Shown here: piece by piece, positions 30,846 through 38,905 of the stretch
How positions within the stretch are numbered: the first letter of the stretch is position 1
Layout of the letters: the number at the start of each line of letters is the position of its first letter
IMG/VR virus record: IMGVR_UViG_3300045974_000429
Coordinates: 19,745 to 83,744 of that record
Origin: a virus
DNA length: 64,000 bases
Direction: 5' to 3' (one strand)
Notes under the pieces: generated by a model
What the model was told of the DNA's origin: nothing
The model's database searches: none
The model's input: only the letters and a program-made list of their open reading frames with translations
Program-made: the position numbers and the translations under genes

Positions 30846-32588
30846 CTACCCCTTGCTCGTCGCGCCTGCGAAGGCGGGCTGGAAGCCTGACATGGTGCCG
30901 CGCTCGCCTAGCGCCGCGAGGTCGTTCGTGAAGGCTGTAAGCACGCGGTCCGGGTCGAAGCCCTCCTCGAACTTCTGCGTGATGTCGAACCGCGAGCCGT
31001 AGAAGTTCTGGTTGAAGTCACCCTTCTTGGCCTTGGCGTTGTCGCCGGCGACCCGCGTGTGCGTCGTGCGCTCTTTCTTCCGGTTCTCGTTCTCGACGCG
31101 CACCTGATCTGCGATGGCCATGAAGCTCGTGGCCTGGGCGGCAGCCTCGTTCTCGTACTGGAAGCCGTTCCCAACGCTCTTGATGATGCCGCCGATCCAC
31201 CGGCCGATGATCGTGATCATGTCCACGACGCCCTTGATGATCTGCGTGATCGCGAGCAGCGCCGCTGGAAGCACGAGCTGCATGAAGGAGGAGATCGCGC
31301 TGCCGCCTCCGAGCATGTCCGTGAGCGGCGAGAACATGGTCTCGACGGAGTCGATGATGTCCGACACGGAGTCGATCAACTCGTCCAACCCTCCTCCCAC
31401 GTTGTTCCAGAGTCCCTGCACACCGGCGATGACGATGGGCAGCAGGAGAGCGATGGGGCCGAGGACGCCCGCGAACCCGCGCAGGAGGTTCAAGGCCAGC
31501 GACACGGCGCCGCCGCCCGAAGCCCCCGTGGCCATCGCGGCCGCACCGACCACGTTGGTCGCGACGCCCTTGGCGTAGCCATATCCGGCCTGCGCCACGC
31601 CGCCGATGCCCATGCCGGAAGCCTTCTGGAGCGCCGCGTTCGCCAGCAGGATCTTGCCGAGCGTGGTCGCGAGTCCGACGGCCTGCGTCAAGTGCATGTT
31701 CAGGAACTCCCCGAACCGCTTCGCCGGCTCGACCCACTTTTTGGCGCCGTCCGCGACGTGCTGGAGCAACTTGGCGACCACCGGCAGCATCTCGCGGCCG
31801 ACGAGGAAGGAAATGTCCTCCCAGGCGCGGCCGACGTCGATCTGCGCCTGCTTCATCGCCTTGAAGGCCGCGATGTCGGAATCCACGACGCCGCCGGTGT
31901 CCTTCATCGACTCCCGGATGGCGTCCGGCCCGGTCTTCAAGACCTTCATCAGCTTATCGGCCTCGTCGTAGGAGAGCCGCATCCCGCGAGCGAGGCCCGC
32001 CGTTTCGAGCTTGCCGTCTTGCACCCGCTTGGACATCGCGAGCATGGACTGCACCGGCCCCCTGCGAATATCCACACCGAGCATGGCGTAGCTCTGCCGC
32101 GCGCCCGACGGGAACATTTTCATGCGCTCTGCACTCAACACCATGCGCTGGAGGATGCTACCGGATACGTCCGCGCCGACGCCCACCGCTTCGAATGTTT
32201 CGTTGAGGGCGGAGGCTTCCTCGGTCGCGAGGCCGGTGAGCTTCTTGAGCCGGATGGTGTCGCCGATCTTTTCGTTCACGACCTCGAACATCTTGTGGAA
32301 GCCCAGCGCGGCCCCCAACCCGGCACCGACCCCGATCAGGTTCGAGAGGCCCGCGGAGAGCCCGTCGAACTTGTTGGAGAGCGTCTGAAGGCCACCAGCG
32401 AGGCGCCCGACGCCCGTGGAGGCCGCGGCGGCGACGGGAGAGCCCGGAGCCCCCACGGCTCCGGCGACGTGCTTCTCGGCGTTCTCCGCGGCGGCGGCGA
32501 GCTTCTCCGCCGTCTTGATGACGCTCTCCATCGCGGAGGACGCCATGTCCTCCACGGTGAACTCCAGGCTGACGCCTTGAGATGCCAT
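30846..32588 (-). CDS. Tail tape measure protein
   Basis: 580 aa. Helical and Ala-rich with several hydrophobic segments (for example LSNLIGVGAGLGAALGF near 85 and IALLLPIVIAGVQGLWNN near 385), typical of tape measures that set tail length and are ejected with DNA. Start overlaps the chaperone-extension stop (TGATG). At the commonly used 0.15 nm per residue it implies a tail of roughly 85-90 nm, which is inference. Confidence 0.85.
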   Translation of the reverse strand: MASQGVSLEFTVEDMASSAMESVIKTAEKLAAAAENAEKHVAGAVGAPGSPVAAAASTGVGRLAGGLQTLSNKFDGLSAGLSNLIGVGAGLGAALGFHKMFEVVNEKIGDTIRLKKLTGLATEEASALNETFEAVGVGADVSGSILQRMVLSAERMKMFPSGARQSYAMLGVDIRRGPVQSMLAMSKRVQDGKLETAGLARGMRLSYDEADKLMKVLKTGPDAIRESMKDTGGVVDSDIAAFKAMKQAQIDVGRAWEDISFLVGREMLPVVAKLLQHVADGAKKWVEPAKRFGEFLNMHLTQAVGLATTLGKILLANAALQKASGMGIGGVAQAGYGYAKGVATNVVGAAAMATGASGGGAVSLALNLLRGFAGVLGPIALLLPIVIAGVQGLWNNVGGGLDELIDSVSDIIDSVETMFSPLTDMLGGGSAISSFMQLVLPAALLAITQIIKGVVDMITIIGRWIGGIIKSVGNGFQYENEAAAQATSFMAIADQVRVENENRKKERTTHTRVAGDNAKAKKGDFNQNFYGSRFDITQKFEEGFDPDRVLTAFTNDLAALGERGTMSGFQPAFAGATSKG

Positions 32589-32887
32589 CAGCTCCCTCCC
32601 GAGGAACGCTGCGCGCGCTCGATGGCGTCGGACTCAGCCTGGAGCAATTTCCCAACCGATGCGGCGAGCCGGTAGAGCCACCGCACGCTGCGATGGCGGG
32701 CGAGAGAGTCCGCACTCTGGTATCCGGCCCTGCCCAGGAATGCCAACAGGTCCATGACCGCCTCCTCTCGACTCTCCGTCCACGACCGCCCTTCGACATG
32801 CGCCGCGTGCAGGCTGCCGAGGACCATCTCGGCGGACCCCGCACTCTGCCGGGGAGCGACTACACGCTCGTCGTCTCCCCTTCCAGA
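32588..32887 (-). CDS. Tail assembly chaperone, -1 frameshift extension (gpT-like part)
   Basis: 99 residues in the -1 frame relative to the gpG-like gene, open from the slippery site to a TGA that overlaps the tape measure ATG. An internal ATG at 32827 could start a 79-aa product, but the frame is open further upstream and the GGGTTTT site lies at its beginning. A frameshifted product would be about 230 aa (131 + 99), matching the lambda G/GT arrangement seen upstream of tape measures in many tailed phages. Confidence 0.72.
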   Translation of the reverse strand, partial: SGRGDDERVVAPRQSAGSAEMVLGSLHAAHVEGRSWTESREEAVMDLLAFLGRAGYQSADSLARHRSVRWLYRLAASVGKLLQAESDAIERAQRSSGGS

Positions 32888-33279
32888 AAACCCGCCTCCA
32901 TCTCCGGCGGAGGGTTGTGCAGCTTCTGGAACGCTCGGAGGAGGAGCGCCCGCGCCTTCGGGCGCATCGCCACCCAGGCGACCTCCAGGGATTCGTCGGC
33001 CGAGGAGACGGCCTTGCCGTCCACTTGGACAACGCTCGCCTTCGCGAGATCGTACTGCGCCTTGATGCCGGAGGCGACCGAGGCGGTCTGCATTCGGCGC
33101 ATCACGGCCATTTCTTCGTCGGCGGTCAGCTCCACGAGTCCGATGCTCGCGAGCCCGACCTCCTGCCGGTGCTCCTGCGGGACCGTGAAGGTGTGGACGG
33201 GGCGGCCCGAGCGGGAGGGCAGCCGCATCCCGACCGGGATCTTGGCGCGCAGGTCTTCGATGTCATCGACTTCGTTCAT
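32860..33279 (-). CDS. Tail assembly chaperone (gpG-like)
   Basis: 139 aa, mostly helical after a short beta N-terminus; contains VGLASIGLVELTADEEMAVM and MRPKARALLLRAFQKL. It lies between tail tube and tape measure genes and overlaps the -1 extension, the classical position of the tape measure chaperone. Product assists tape measure folding and tube polymerisation. Confidence 0.75.
   Translation of the reverse strand: MNEVDDIEDLRAKIPVGMRLPSRSGRPVHTFTVPQEHRQEVGLASIGLVELTADEEMAVMRRMQTASVASGIKAQYDLAKASVVQVDGKAVSSADESLEVAWVAMRPKARALLLRAFQKLHNPPPEMEAGFLEGETTSV
32887..32893 (-). promoter_or_regulatory. -1 ribosomal frameshift slippery heptamer GGGTTTT
   Basis: In the zero frame of the gpG-like gene the codons read GCG GGT TTT CTG, giving a perfect X XXY YYZ site. 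Slippage by one base continues TCT GGA AGG ... without a stop to 32588. It is located about 25 bases before the zero-frame stop, as expected for tail chaperones. Confidence 0.75.
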
Positions 33280-33318
33280 GGATCACTCCTGTGGTTGGCG
33301 AGGGCTGGTGCTGCGGTG

Positions 33319-33753
33319 CTAGCTCTTCACGATCCTGGCGTTCGAGCCCGCGAAGTCGAGTTTCAGCGAGCCGTACTGCTCCCGGCCGCCGAACGACAGC
33401 GGAATGGCGCCGAAAAAGCAGTCGTTGCCGAAGAACTTCGGCCGGTCCCCGTTGGGGAACGCGAGGGTCGCCTGGATGTTGATCTTGATGTTCGTGTTCC
33501 GGCGGGAGGCCCGGTCCAGGATCGTCTGCATGAACCCGACGAAATCCTGATTCTCCAGGTGCAGCTCCATCGAGCCCTTGAAGCCTTTCGCGAGTTCGTC
33601 GAACCGCGGAGCCGTCTCGCCGAGGTAGCCCTCCTCCTGGCGGTCGAACTCCAGTGACACCTCGAACGACTTCACGTCGTTCATGGTCGTCAACGGCTGC
33701 CCGTTGGCGACGATGGTAATCGTCACCTCCTGACCCCTGATCCTGGAACTCAC
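33319..33753 (-). CDS. Tail tube protein
   Basis: 144 aa from GTG at 33753 (AAAGG nine bases upstream); a longer ATG start at 33801 is possible. VTITIVANGQPLTTMNDVKSFEVSLEF, with an ETAPRFDELAKGFKGSMEL segment, matches contractile tail tube proteins with a two-sheet beta barrel. Located between sheath-linked and chaperone genes as expected. Confidence 0.75.
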   Translation of the reverse strand: MSSRIRGQEVTITIVANGQPLTTMNDVKSFEVSLEFDRQEEGYLGETAPRFDELAKGFKGSMELHLENQDFVGFMQTILDRASRRNTNIKINIQATLAFPNGDRPKFFGNDCFFGAIPLSFGGREQYGSLKLDFAGSNARIVKS

Positions 33754-33803
33754 AAAGGCCAACCTTTCTCGGCACTTAGCCGATGTTCGAGTCAAAAGCA
33801 AGA

Positions 33804-33836
33804 GGCGCGAGGCCCCGTCTCCGGGAACCCCGCGCC
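33804..33836 (-). terminator. Probable intrinsic terminator upstream of the tube gene
   Basis: Outer stem GGCGCG / CGCGCC with a GC-rich interior, followed in the leftward direction by TCTTGCTTTTGAC. Lies about 50 bases beyond the stop of the 100-aa gene and would end the sheath transcript before the tube gene. Confidence 0.4.
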
Positions 33837-33882
33837 CCTATCCCCGTTGCCGGGTGTAGCCGCGTCGAGCCGTCGGGCTCGT

Positions 33883-34185
33883 TCAGGCGGCGATGGTGCC
33901 ACCGCCCGAGCCAGCCGTCAAGGGGGGCGGAGGCGGCGGGAGGTTCTTCTCCCCGGCGCGGAACATCATGGCGATGCCGGCCACGATGACGCCCGCCAGC
34001 TTGATCTTGGCAGCGTGTTCGGGGGTCTGCATGAGCGCGGCGATCTGCTCGCTGAAAGCGACCGAGGAGAGTCCAGCCGCCATGAGGGCGGCCCGGATGT
34101 TCGCGACCGCCGCTCCGCCCATCTTCTCGAACTGCTGCTCGTCGAAGAGGAACGCCTTCAGCTTGTTGTAGATCCACTTGAACAT
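33883..34185 (-). CDS. Small hydrophobic hypothetical protein between sheath and tube
   Basis: 100 aa from ATG at 34185 with GAGGAGG upstream. Contains the helices FKWIYNKLKAFLFDEQQFEKM and GAAVANIRAALMAAG, a hydrophobic segment LAGVIVAGIAMMF, and ends in a polyproline run plus Gly/Ser tail. Not a recognised family; it could be a membrane-active or tail-associated protein. Its insertion between sheath and tube genes is unusual. Confidence 0.6.
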   Translation of the reverse strand: MFKWIYNKLKAFLFDEQQFEKMGGAAVANIRAALMAAGLSSVAFSEQIAALMQTPEHAAKIKLAGVIVAGIAMMFRAGEKNLPPPPPPLTAGSGGGTIAA

Positions 34186-34196
34186 GACGCGCCTCC

Positions 34197-36230
34197 TCAG
34201 ACCTGCTTGATGGTCACGCCCGGCCCGACGTCGGCCTGGAGGACGATGAAGTCTGCGGTGGCGAGCATCTGGACGGCGACCTTGATCACGAAGATGCCGA
34301 GCGCGAGCTGGGAGCGGGTGTTCCCGCTCTTGGCGTCCACGGAGTAGTCCGAGATGCGCTGCGCCGCCGGGTTGTTGGACGACTTCATGTCGTTCAAGAA
34401 GTTGTCGATCTCGCCCGTCGCCGCGTCGATGAGGGCGTTCGTCACCGGCAGCTTCACGAAGGGCTGGAGCGCCTGCGCCAAGCTGTCCTCGATGAAGTCC
34501 GCGAACCGCCGCCGGTTGATGTTCGTCTGCCCGGACACGAGGCTGGTCGTGATGCCGCTGAGGATCTCCGGCCCGAGGATCTGGTCGAAGTGCAGCGCCG
34601 CCACGCCCTGGCTCCGCAGGTAGGAGTAGCTGTCGATGGTCAGGCCGGAGACGCCGCGCTGGAAGCCCGAGAGCACCGAGAGCACGCCGCCCGTTCCGCC
34701 GACCGGCGGAGCCGTCTGGCCGGGGTTGCGCTCCGGCGCCAGGACGGAGAGGACGGAGGCCACGAAGCCATCCATGCGGACGTCCAGGAGGCCGTCCGAG
34801 GTGAGCTTGCCGGAGGTCGCAGTCTGGACCGCGATGTTCGACGCCTCGCTGACGAGCATCTGCGCGCCCGGCCAGGAGTAGACCACCCGCTCGCTGCGGT
34901 TCGCCGCCACGCCCGGATCGGCCGATGCCGTAACCGCCGCCACGCTCTGCTGCGCGAGGTCTGGAGCCGCGACGAACATCCGGCCGCGCCCGCGCGAGCT
35001 GGCCGTGGCGACGTGCGCCGCGCCCGCCGAGCGGTTGTAGCTGGAGGTCCGAGCGCACCAGACGATGTTCACGCTGCGCGCCGGGAGGTCGTCGGAGAGG
35101 AGCGCGTCGAAACAGGCTTGGTAGAACGGATCCCACGCGGCCGAGTAGGCCGCGTTGGGCGCCTGGATGGCCGCCGTATAGGTGATGGCGTTGGTGGCGT
35201 TCGTGAGGAACGTCAGGCCGGAGAGCGCCGCCCAGCCCGTGGCCGTGGGAGCCGCCGCTGGCGTCGTCGGAGCGACCACCGAGGAGACGGCGATGCCGCC
35301 CGTGTCCAGGGGCCGCGCCGGGACGGTGTAGGCCGCCAGGGTCGAGAAGGCCGCGCCCGGAGTGCTCGCCTGCCCGCCGGCCGCCGAGTCGTAGGTGGAC
35401 GCGCAGTGGAGGCGCCACGGGATCGTGGTCTGGGTCGGGATCGCGAAGGTCGTCCCGTCGAGCTGCTGGATGGTGATGGTCGTCCCGGAGGCCGGGGCGG
35501 TGAGCACCCGGTAGCAGCCGTAGTAGCTGTTCAGGATGGTGGCGACGCCGTAGGTGGCGTCGCCGATCACGCCGAGGACGATGATGTCGCCCACGTTGAT
35601 CTTCTTCGCCAGGAGCAGCGCGTTCAGGCTGGCGGAGGTGAACGTCTGGGACACGGCGGTGGTGGCCGAGGCGAGCGCGCCGTCCACGCCCGAGGCGTAG
35701 GCCGGCGTGTCCGTGAAGTTGACCATTCCGGCCGTGCGGACCCGCACGCCGCCCGAGGTCGTGAACTCGGTGCCCGCCGGGACGGCGCCGGCCTGCATGG
35801 CGACCGCGGGAGCCGGGTTGGTGGCGGAGGTGTTCGTCGGCAGCACGCGGACGAGCCGCCCGGCCTTCGCGGAGGCGATGTTCACCGCGCAGAGGACCAG
35901 CGCGGAGAACTGCTTGTTCTTGAGGGCGTCCACGTAGCCGTTGCCGCCTGAGATGCCGAAGTCGCCGATGGTCGGGTCGAAGCCGCCGACCTCGTTGACG
36001 GCGTCGGCCGCGGAGAACACCTGGGTCGGGACGATCTTCTGCGTGAAGCCGCCCGCGCCGTCCGGGAGGAGGCTGTTCGAACAGTCGGCGAACTCGCCGA
36101 TGCAGCAAGCGACGCCCGTGCCCACACCCAGGATGCCGCCGGGCTGGGGCATGTCCGCGATGATGACACCCTCAATTTGCCCAATAACCTGCTGAGTCGG
36201 AAAGAAATTGTACCTGCGAACGAAGCCCAA
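34197..36230 (-). CDS. Tail sheath protein
   Basis: 677 aa. The C-terminal domain is characteristic (SGLTIDSYSYLRSQGVAALH, then FADFIEDSLAQALQPFVKLP and SQLALGIFVIKVAVQML), defining the contractile sheath polymer. The middle is a large beta-rich exposed insertion. TTG start at 36230 with GGAGG nearby. Demonstrates myovirus-type morphology. Confidence 0.9.
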   Translation of the reverse strand: MGFVRRYNFFPTQQVIGQIEGVIIADMPQPGGILGVGTGVACCIGEFADCSNSLLPDGAGGFTQKIVPTQVFSAADAVNEVGGFDPTIGDFGISGGNGYVDALKNKQFSALVLCAVNIASAKAGRLVRVLPTNTSATNPAPAVAMQAGAVPAGTEFTTSGGVRVRTAGMVNFTDTPAYASGVDGALASATTAVSQTFTSASLNALLLAKKINVGDIIVLGVIGDATYGVATILNSYYGCYRVLTAPASGTTITIQQLDGTTFAIPTQTTIPWRLHCASTYDSAAGGQASTPGAAFSTLAAYTVPARPLDTGGIAVSSVVAPTTPAAAPTATGWAALSGLTFLTNATNAITYTAAIQAPNAAYSAAWDPFYQACFDALLSDDLPARSVNIVWCARTSSYNRSAGAAHVATASSRGRGRMFVAAPDLAQQSVAAVTASADPGVAANRSERVVYSWPGAQMLVSEASNIAVQTATSGKLTSDGLLDVRMDGFVASVLSVLAPERNPGQTAPPVGGTGGVLSVLSGFQRGVSGLTIDSYSYLRSQGVAALHFDQILGPEILSGITTSLVSGQTNINRRRFADFIEDSLAQALQPFVKLPVTNALIDAATGEIDNFLNDMKSSNNPAAQRISDYSVDAKSGNTRSQLALGIFVIKVAVQMLATADFIVLQADVGPGVTIKQV

Positions 36231-36290
36231 ATGGAACCTCCAGGTCTGTGCGCCGCGGCGCTAGATTCGGAACCTACACGAGCACAAGCA

Positions 36291-36998
36291 CTACGTCGAT
36301 GGGGCGAGAGGATCTACCACCGGAACTTCCACCGTCACGCCGGCGTCCAGCTCGACCCGGGGAATCATGGTCGGGAAGTCGTAGAGCTTCACCACCGCGA
36401 TGTTCGCGTGGACCTTGAACACCGTGACCCGGAGCCGCTCCATCACGGACTCGGCCGTGTCCGGGTAGCCGGTGGACATGAGCTGGAAGTCGGCGTGCTG
36501 GCCGTAGTAGTGCGGCAGCGCGAGCCGGAACCCGAACATCCAATCCACCGGGTTCATCGCGTCCTCGATGAGCGCCACGAGCCCCTCCCGCTCCGCGGGG
36601 TCGTTGCAGTGAAGCTCCGCCCGGATGTCCTGGGCGAGTTCCGCCCACTCGAACGTCCAGCGCCCGTCGGGCTGCTTGAGCCGGTCGGCCGGGGCGAACA
36701 CGGGCGTGAGGTTCTTGGCCTCGTACTCCCCGTCGCCCTCCGGGATGCAGGCGAGCGCCGGGTAGATCGCGTCCTGCTCCGCCTCCGGCCACTGCCAGAA
36801 GCAGTTGTCCAGGCTGACGCGCCGCCCGCCGGGAAGGTCGAGGCTCAAGCCCTGGAGATATTCAGCCAGCCCGCGGCACAGCGCGGTCCGGGCATCCACC
36901 TCCCGGTGGCCGGTCGGAACGGGCCGCGTGGACGAGTCCGTGATGAGCTTGGTGCCGGTCTGGGCCGGCTTGCTGCCGGGAACCGTGTCGTAGCTCAT
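36291..36998 (-). CDS. Putative tail terminator / neck protein
   Basis: 235 aa. ATG at 36998 overlaps the TGA of the tail-completion gene. Contains PNVA-free mixed alpha/beta sequence with IYPALACIPEGDGEYEAKNL and FRLALPHYYGQHADFQLM; no clear family. By order (connector, gp10-like completion, this gene, sheath) it fits the tail terminator slot that caps the tube. Inference from synteny. Confidence 0.6.
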   Translation of the reverse strand: MSYDTVPGSKPAQTGTKLITDSSTRPVPTGHREVDARTALCRGLAEYLQGLSLDLPGGRRVSLDNCFWQWPEAEQDAIYPALACIPEGDGEYEAKNLTPVFAPADRLKQPDGRWTFEWAELAQDIRAELHCNDPAEREGLVALIEDAMNPVDWMFGFRLALPHYYGQHADFQLMSTGYPDTAESVMERLRVTVFKVHANIAVVKLYDFPTMIPRVELDAGVTVEVPVVDPLAPST

Positions 36999-37486
36999 GG
37001 GCCACCAGCCAGTAGGCGGTTGATCTCGCGGAGCACCTCTTCCTCCACGACGGCCGTCAGCGGGCCGACCATGTTGCCGAGGACGTGCTTGGCCGGAATG
37101 CCGCGCTTCCCGATGGCGCGCGCGATGAGGAATCCGATGCCGGCGGCCTGCTTCTTCGGGACGTGGAGCTTGCGCTGCGCCCAGCGGGCGATGACGGCTG
37201 ACGGGGGCTGGCGCGCGCCGGGGCGGCGTCCTTCCTCGATGACGGGCGCGTGCGGGGCGTCGTTGAACACGCGCGCACCCTTCGCGGTGGGCTCCGCCTT
37301 CCAGCGCATCCGGTAGGTGCCGCGGTCGAATATTTTCAGCTCCGCGGTCTTGTTCTGCATGACGACGCGGCAGCGCATCGCGCCGGAGATCATGCCGCGC
37401 TTCAGGGCCACGGGAGCCTTCTTCCCGAGCTGCCGGAGGAGGCCGGGCAGCTTGCCGGGCAATATCTTGGCGCCGAAGATGGCCAT
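36995..37486 (-). CDS. Tail completion protein, HK97 gp10-like
   Basis: 163 aa from ATG at 37486, which overlaps the upstream TGA (TGATG). PHAPVIEEGRRPGARQPPS (near 75-95) matches the conserved yAxxvExG motif of HK97 gp10-type completion proteins, preceded by a basic N-terminal helix. Head-tail joining role inferred from family and position. Confidence 0.7.
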   Translation of the reverse strand: MAIFGAKILPGKLPGLLRQLGKKAPVALKRGMISGAMRCRVVMQNKTAELKIFDRGTYRMRWKAEPTAKGARVFNDAPHAPVIEEGRRPGARQPPSAVIARWAQRKLHVPKKQAAGIGFLIARAIGKRGIPAKHVLGNMVGPLTAVVEEEVLREINRLLAGGP

Positions 37487-38016
37487 CAGCGCCGCACGTC
37501 CCCGCCGCGCTGGCGCTCTGCGTTCTGCTTGCGGAGCTGCACCTGCCACTGGAGCCCGCCGGCGTTGTAGTAGGGCGCGGAGGTCGGGAAGAACCGCCGC
37601 CGCTCGCCCGGAGAGCCGTCGCGCCGCGGGAAGTGGATCTCGTAGAAGAACTGCTCATCGGCGTCGATGGCCGTGCCGTCAGGGGCGATGCCGCGAAGCT
37701 GCTCCTCGGTCATGGTGCCGCTGATCTTGGACAGCAATATCTCGCCCTGCTCCGCGAGGCCCGCCGGAGAGGCGATGGCAGCTACGCCGGTCATGTCCGC
37801 GATGGCCGGAGTCGGACGCAGGAGCGTCTCCTCCACCACGACCTCCTCGCCGACGCCGCGCCGCCCACCCGTCCAGCGCGTGCGGACGAGCGAGACGGTG
37901 TAGGGCCGGAGCCCGAATTCCGTCAGGAGCGCCCGCAGCCTGTCCGCGACGGGAACGAGCCGCTGCCCCAGGCTGCGCCGCATATCCGGCGGGGATAGCG
38001 GGTCGTAGCGAGGCAC
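37486..38016 (-). CDS. Head-tail adaptor / connector-like protein
   Basis: 176 aa. Beta-rich centre (YTVSLVRTRWTGGRRGVGEE, LLRPTPAI), then QFFYEIHFPRRDGSPGERRR and a Gln/Arg tail. The position between a helical connector gene and the gp10-like gene suggests a head-tail adaptor or stopper. No signature recognised. Confidence 0.55.
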   Translation of the reverse strand: MPRYDPLSPPDMRRSLGQRLVPVADRLRALLTEFGLRPYTVSLVRTRWTGGRRGVGEEVVVEETLLRPTPAIADMTGVAAIASPAGLAEQGEILLSKISGTMTEEQLRGIAPDGTAIDADEQFFYEIHFPRRDGSPGERRRFFPTSAPYYNAGGLQWQVQLRKQNAERQRGGDVRR

Positions 38017-38020
38017 GCGC

Positions 38021-38437
38021 CTAGTTCCTCTTGATCATGGAAACGCCGCTGCCTCGGGAGTCCCCGGAGCCGCCGCGCAGCTTGTTGGAGAACCCGTAGA
38101 ACGGGACGCCGAACACGTCCGCGAGCCGGGAGGCCCAGCGGCGATATTCCTCCTCCAGCCGCTGCGTGGCATCTTCCCGAAGCGACAGCTCCTCCAGCTT
38201 TTCGGCGATGAGGTAGCTGCGCGCCTCGGACATCGCGGCCTCGCAGGCGTCCAACTCTCCCAAGATGCGCTGGACGCGCGGGACCGCGATCTCCATGAGC
38301 TGGTTCATCGCCGTCTCCAGCAGGTAGCTGGTGGCGAGCGGGCGCGGGATGCCGAATTGAACCGACGCGAGAGCGGACACCGCCGGGTAGCCCAGCGCGT
38401 ATCGGCATTTTTCGCGTTCCGTGTCAGTCAACGGCAT
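38021..38437 (-). CDS. Head-tail connector-like helical protein
   Basis: 138 aa, nearly all helical (REKCRYALGYPAVSALASVQ, ILGELDACEAAMSEARSYLI), resembling head completion or connector proteins that attach below the portal. Next in the connector gene order. Assignment by position. Confidence 0.55.
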   Translation of the reverse strand: MPLTDTEREKCRYALGYPAVSALASVQFGIPRPLATSYLLETAMNQLMEIAVPRVQRILGELDACEAAMSEARSYLIAEKLEELSLREDATQRLEEEYRRWASRLADVFGVPFYGFSNKLRGGSGDSRGSGVSMIKRN

Positions 38438-38469
38438 GGGTCACCCATTCGCCATTCGCGAACCGCGAA

Positions 38470-38754
38470 CTACTCGAACTCTTCCGGCGGATCGACCGGC
38501 AGCAGGTTGAGCCCCGCCTTGCGGAGATCGTGGATGCCGCGGTGCGAGTAGTGCGCCGCGTCGAGAACCTGTCCCTCGTGGAACTGGATGACGACACCGC
38601 CCACGCTCACCTTCTTGCTGGTGCCCACCTTCCAGTGGCGGTGCGGGGGCGGAGCCGCGGGAGCCGGGGCGGCCTTGGCGGCGGGCGCGGCCTTGGCGGC
38701 CGGCTTCTTCGGGTCGAACGGAGAGGGCTGGATCGCGTCCACGGGGTCGGGCAT
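38470..38754 (-). CDS. Small hypothetical head/tail-junction protein
   Basis: 94 aa from ATG at 38754 (AGGAGACACACG upstream). Pro/Ala/Lys-rich first half (KPAAKAAPAAKAAPAPAAPP), then a beta-type half with VGTSKKVSVGGVVIQFHEGQ. First gene after the capsid terminator and behind a candidate promoter with a palindrome. Function unknown. Confidence 0.6.
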   Translation of the reverse strand: MPDPVDAIQPSPFDPKKPAAKAAPAAKAAPAPAAPPPHRHWKVGTSKKVSVGGVVIQFHEGQVLDAAHYSHRGIHDLRKAGLNLLPVDPPEEFE

Positions 38755-38772
38755 CGTGTGTCTCCTGGCGAG

Positions 38773-38790
38773 AGGATGAAGTTTCATCCT
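38773..38790. promoter_or_regulatory. Palindrome overlapping the -10 region, candidate operator
   Basis: AGGATGAA GT TTCATCCT: an 8-bp perfect inverted repeat with a two-base centre, lying directly over and downstream of the putative -10 of the connector/tail operon. Could be bound by a repressor or form a small hairpin in the leader. Confidence 0.45.
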
Positions 38791-38814
38791 GCTCCGCCGG
38801 CGTCCGAGCGTCAA
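38786..38814 (-). promoter_or_regulatory. Candidate promoter for the connector/tail operon
   Basis: Leftward strand TTGACG (38809-38814), 17 bases, CAGGAT (38786-38791). The -10 is weak. It sits between the capsid terminator hairpin and the 94-aa gene, the only sizeable gap in this part of the late region. The spacer does not resemble the P1-P4 family. Confidence 0.4.
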
Positions 38815-38829
38815 GGACCAGAAAGTCAC

Positions 38830-38859
38830 GAGGCCGGGAGGCTTTCGCCCGCCGGCCTC
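38830..38859 (-). terminator. Hairpin after the major capsid gene
   Basis: Perfect 8-bp stem (GAGGCCGG / CCGGCCTC) with a 14-base loop, about 47 bases beyond the capsid stop, followed by GTGACTTTCTGG in the leftward direction. Likely a terminator that makes a separate capsid transcript. Confidence 0.5.
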
Positions 38860-38905
38860 GCTTCCCTTCAGCCCTCGCCGGCCTCAGACCGAGAGGTGCA
38901 ATTGG

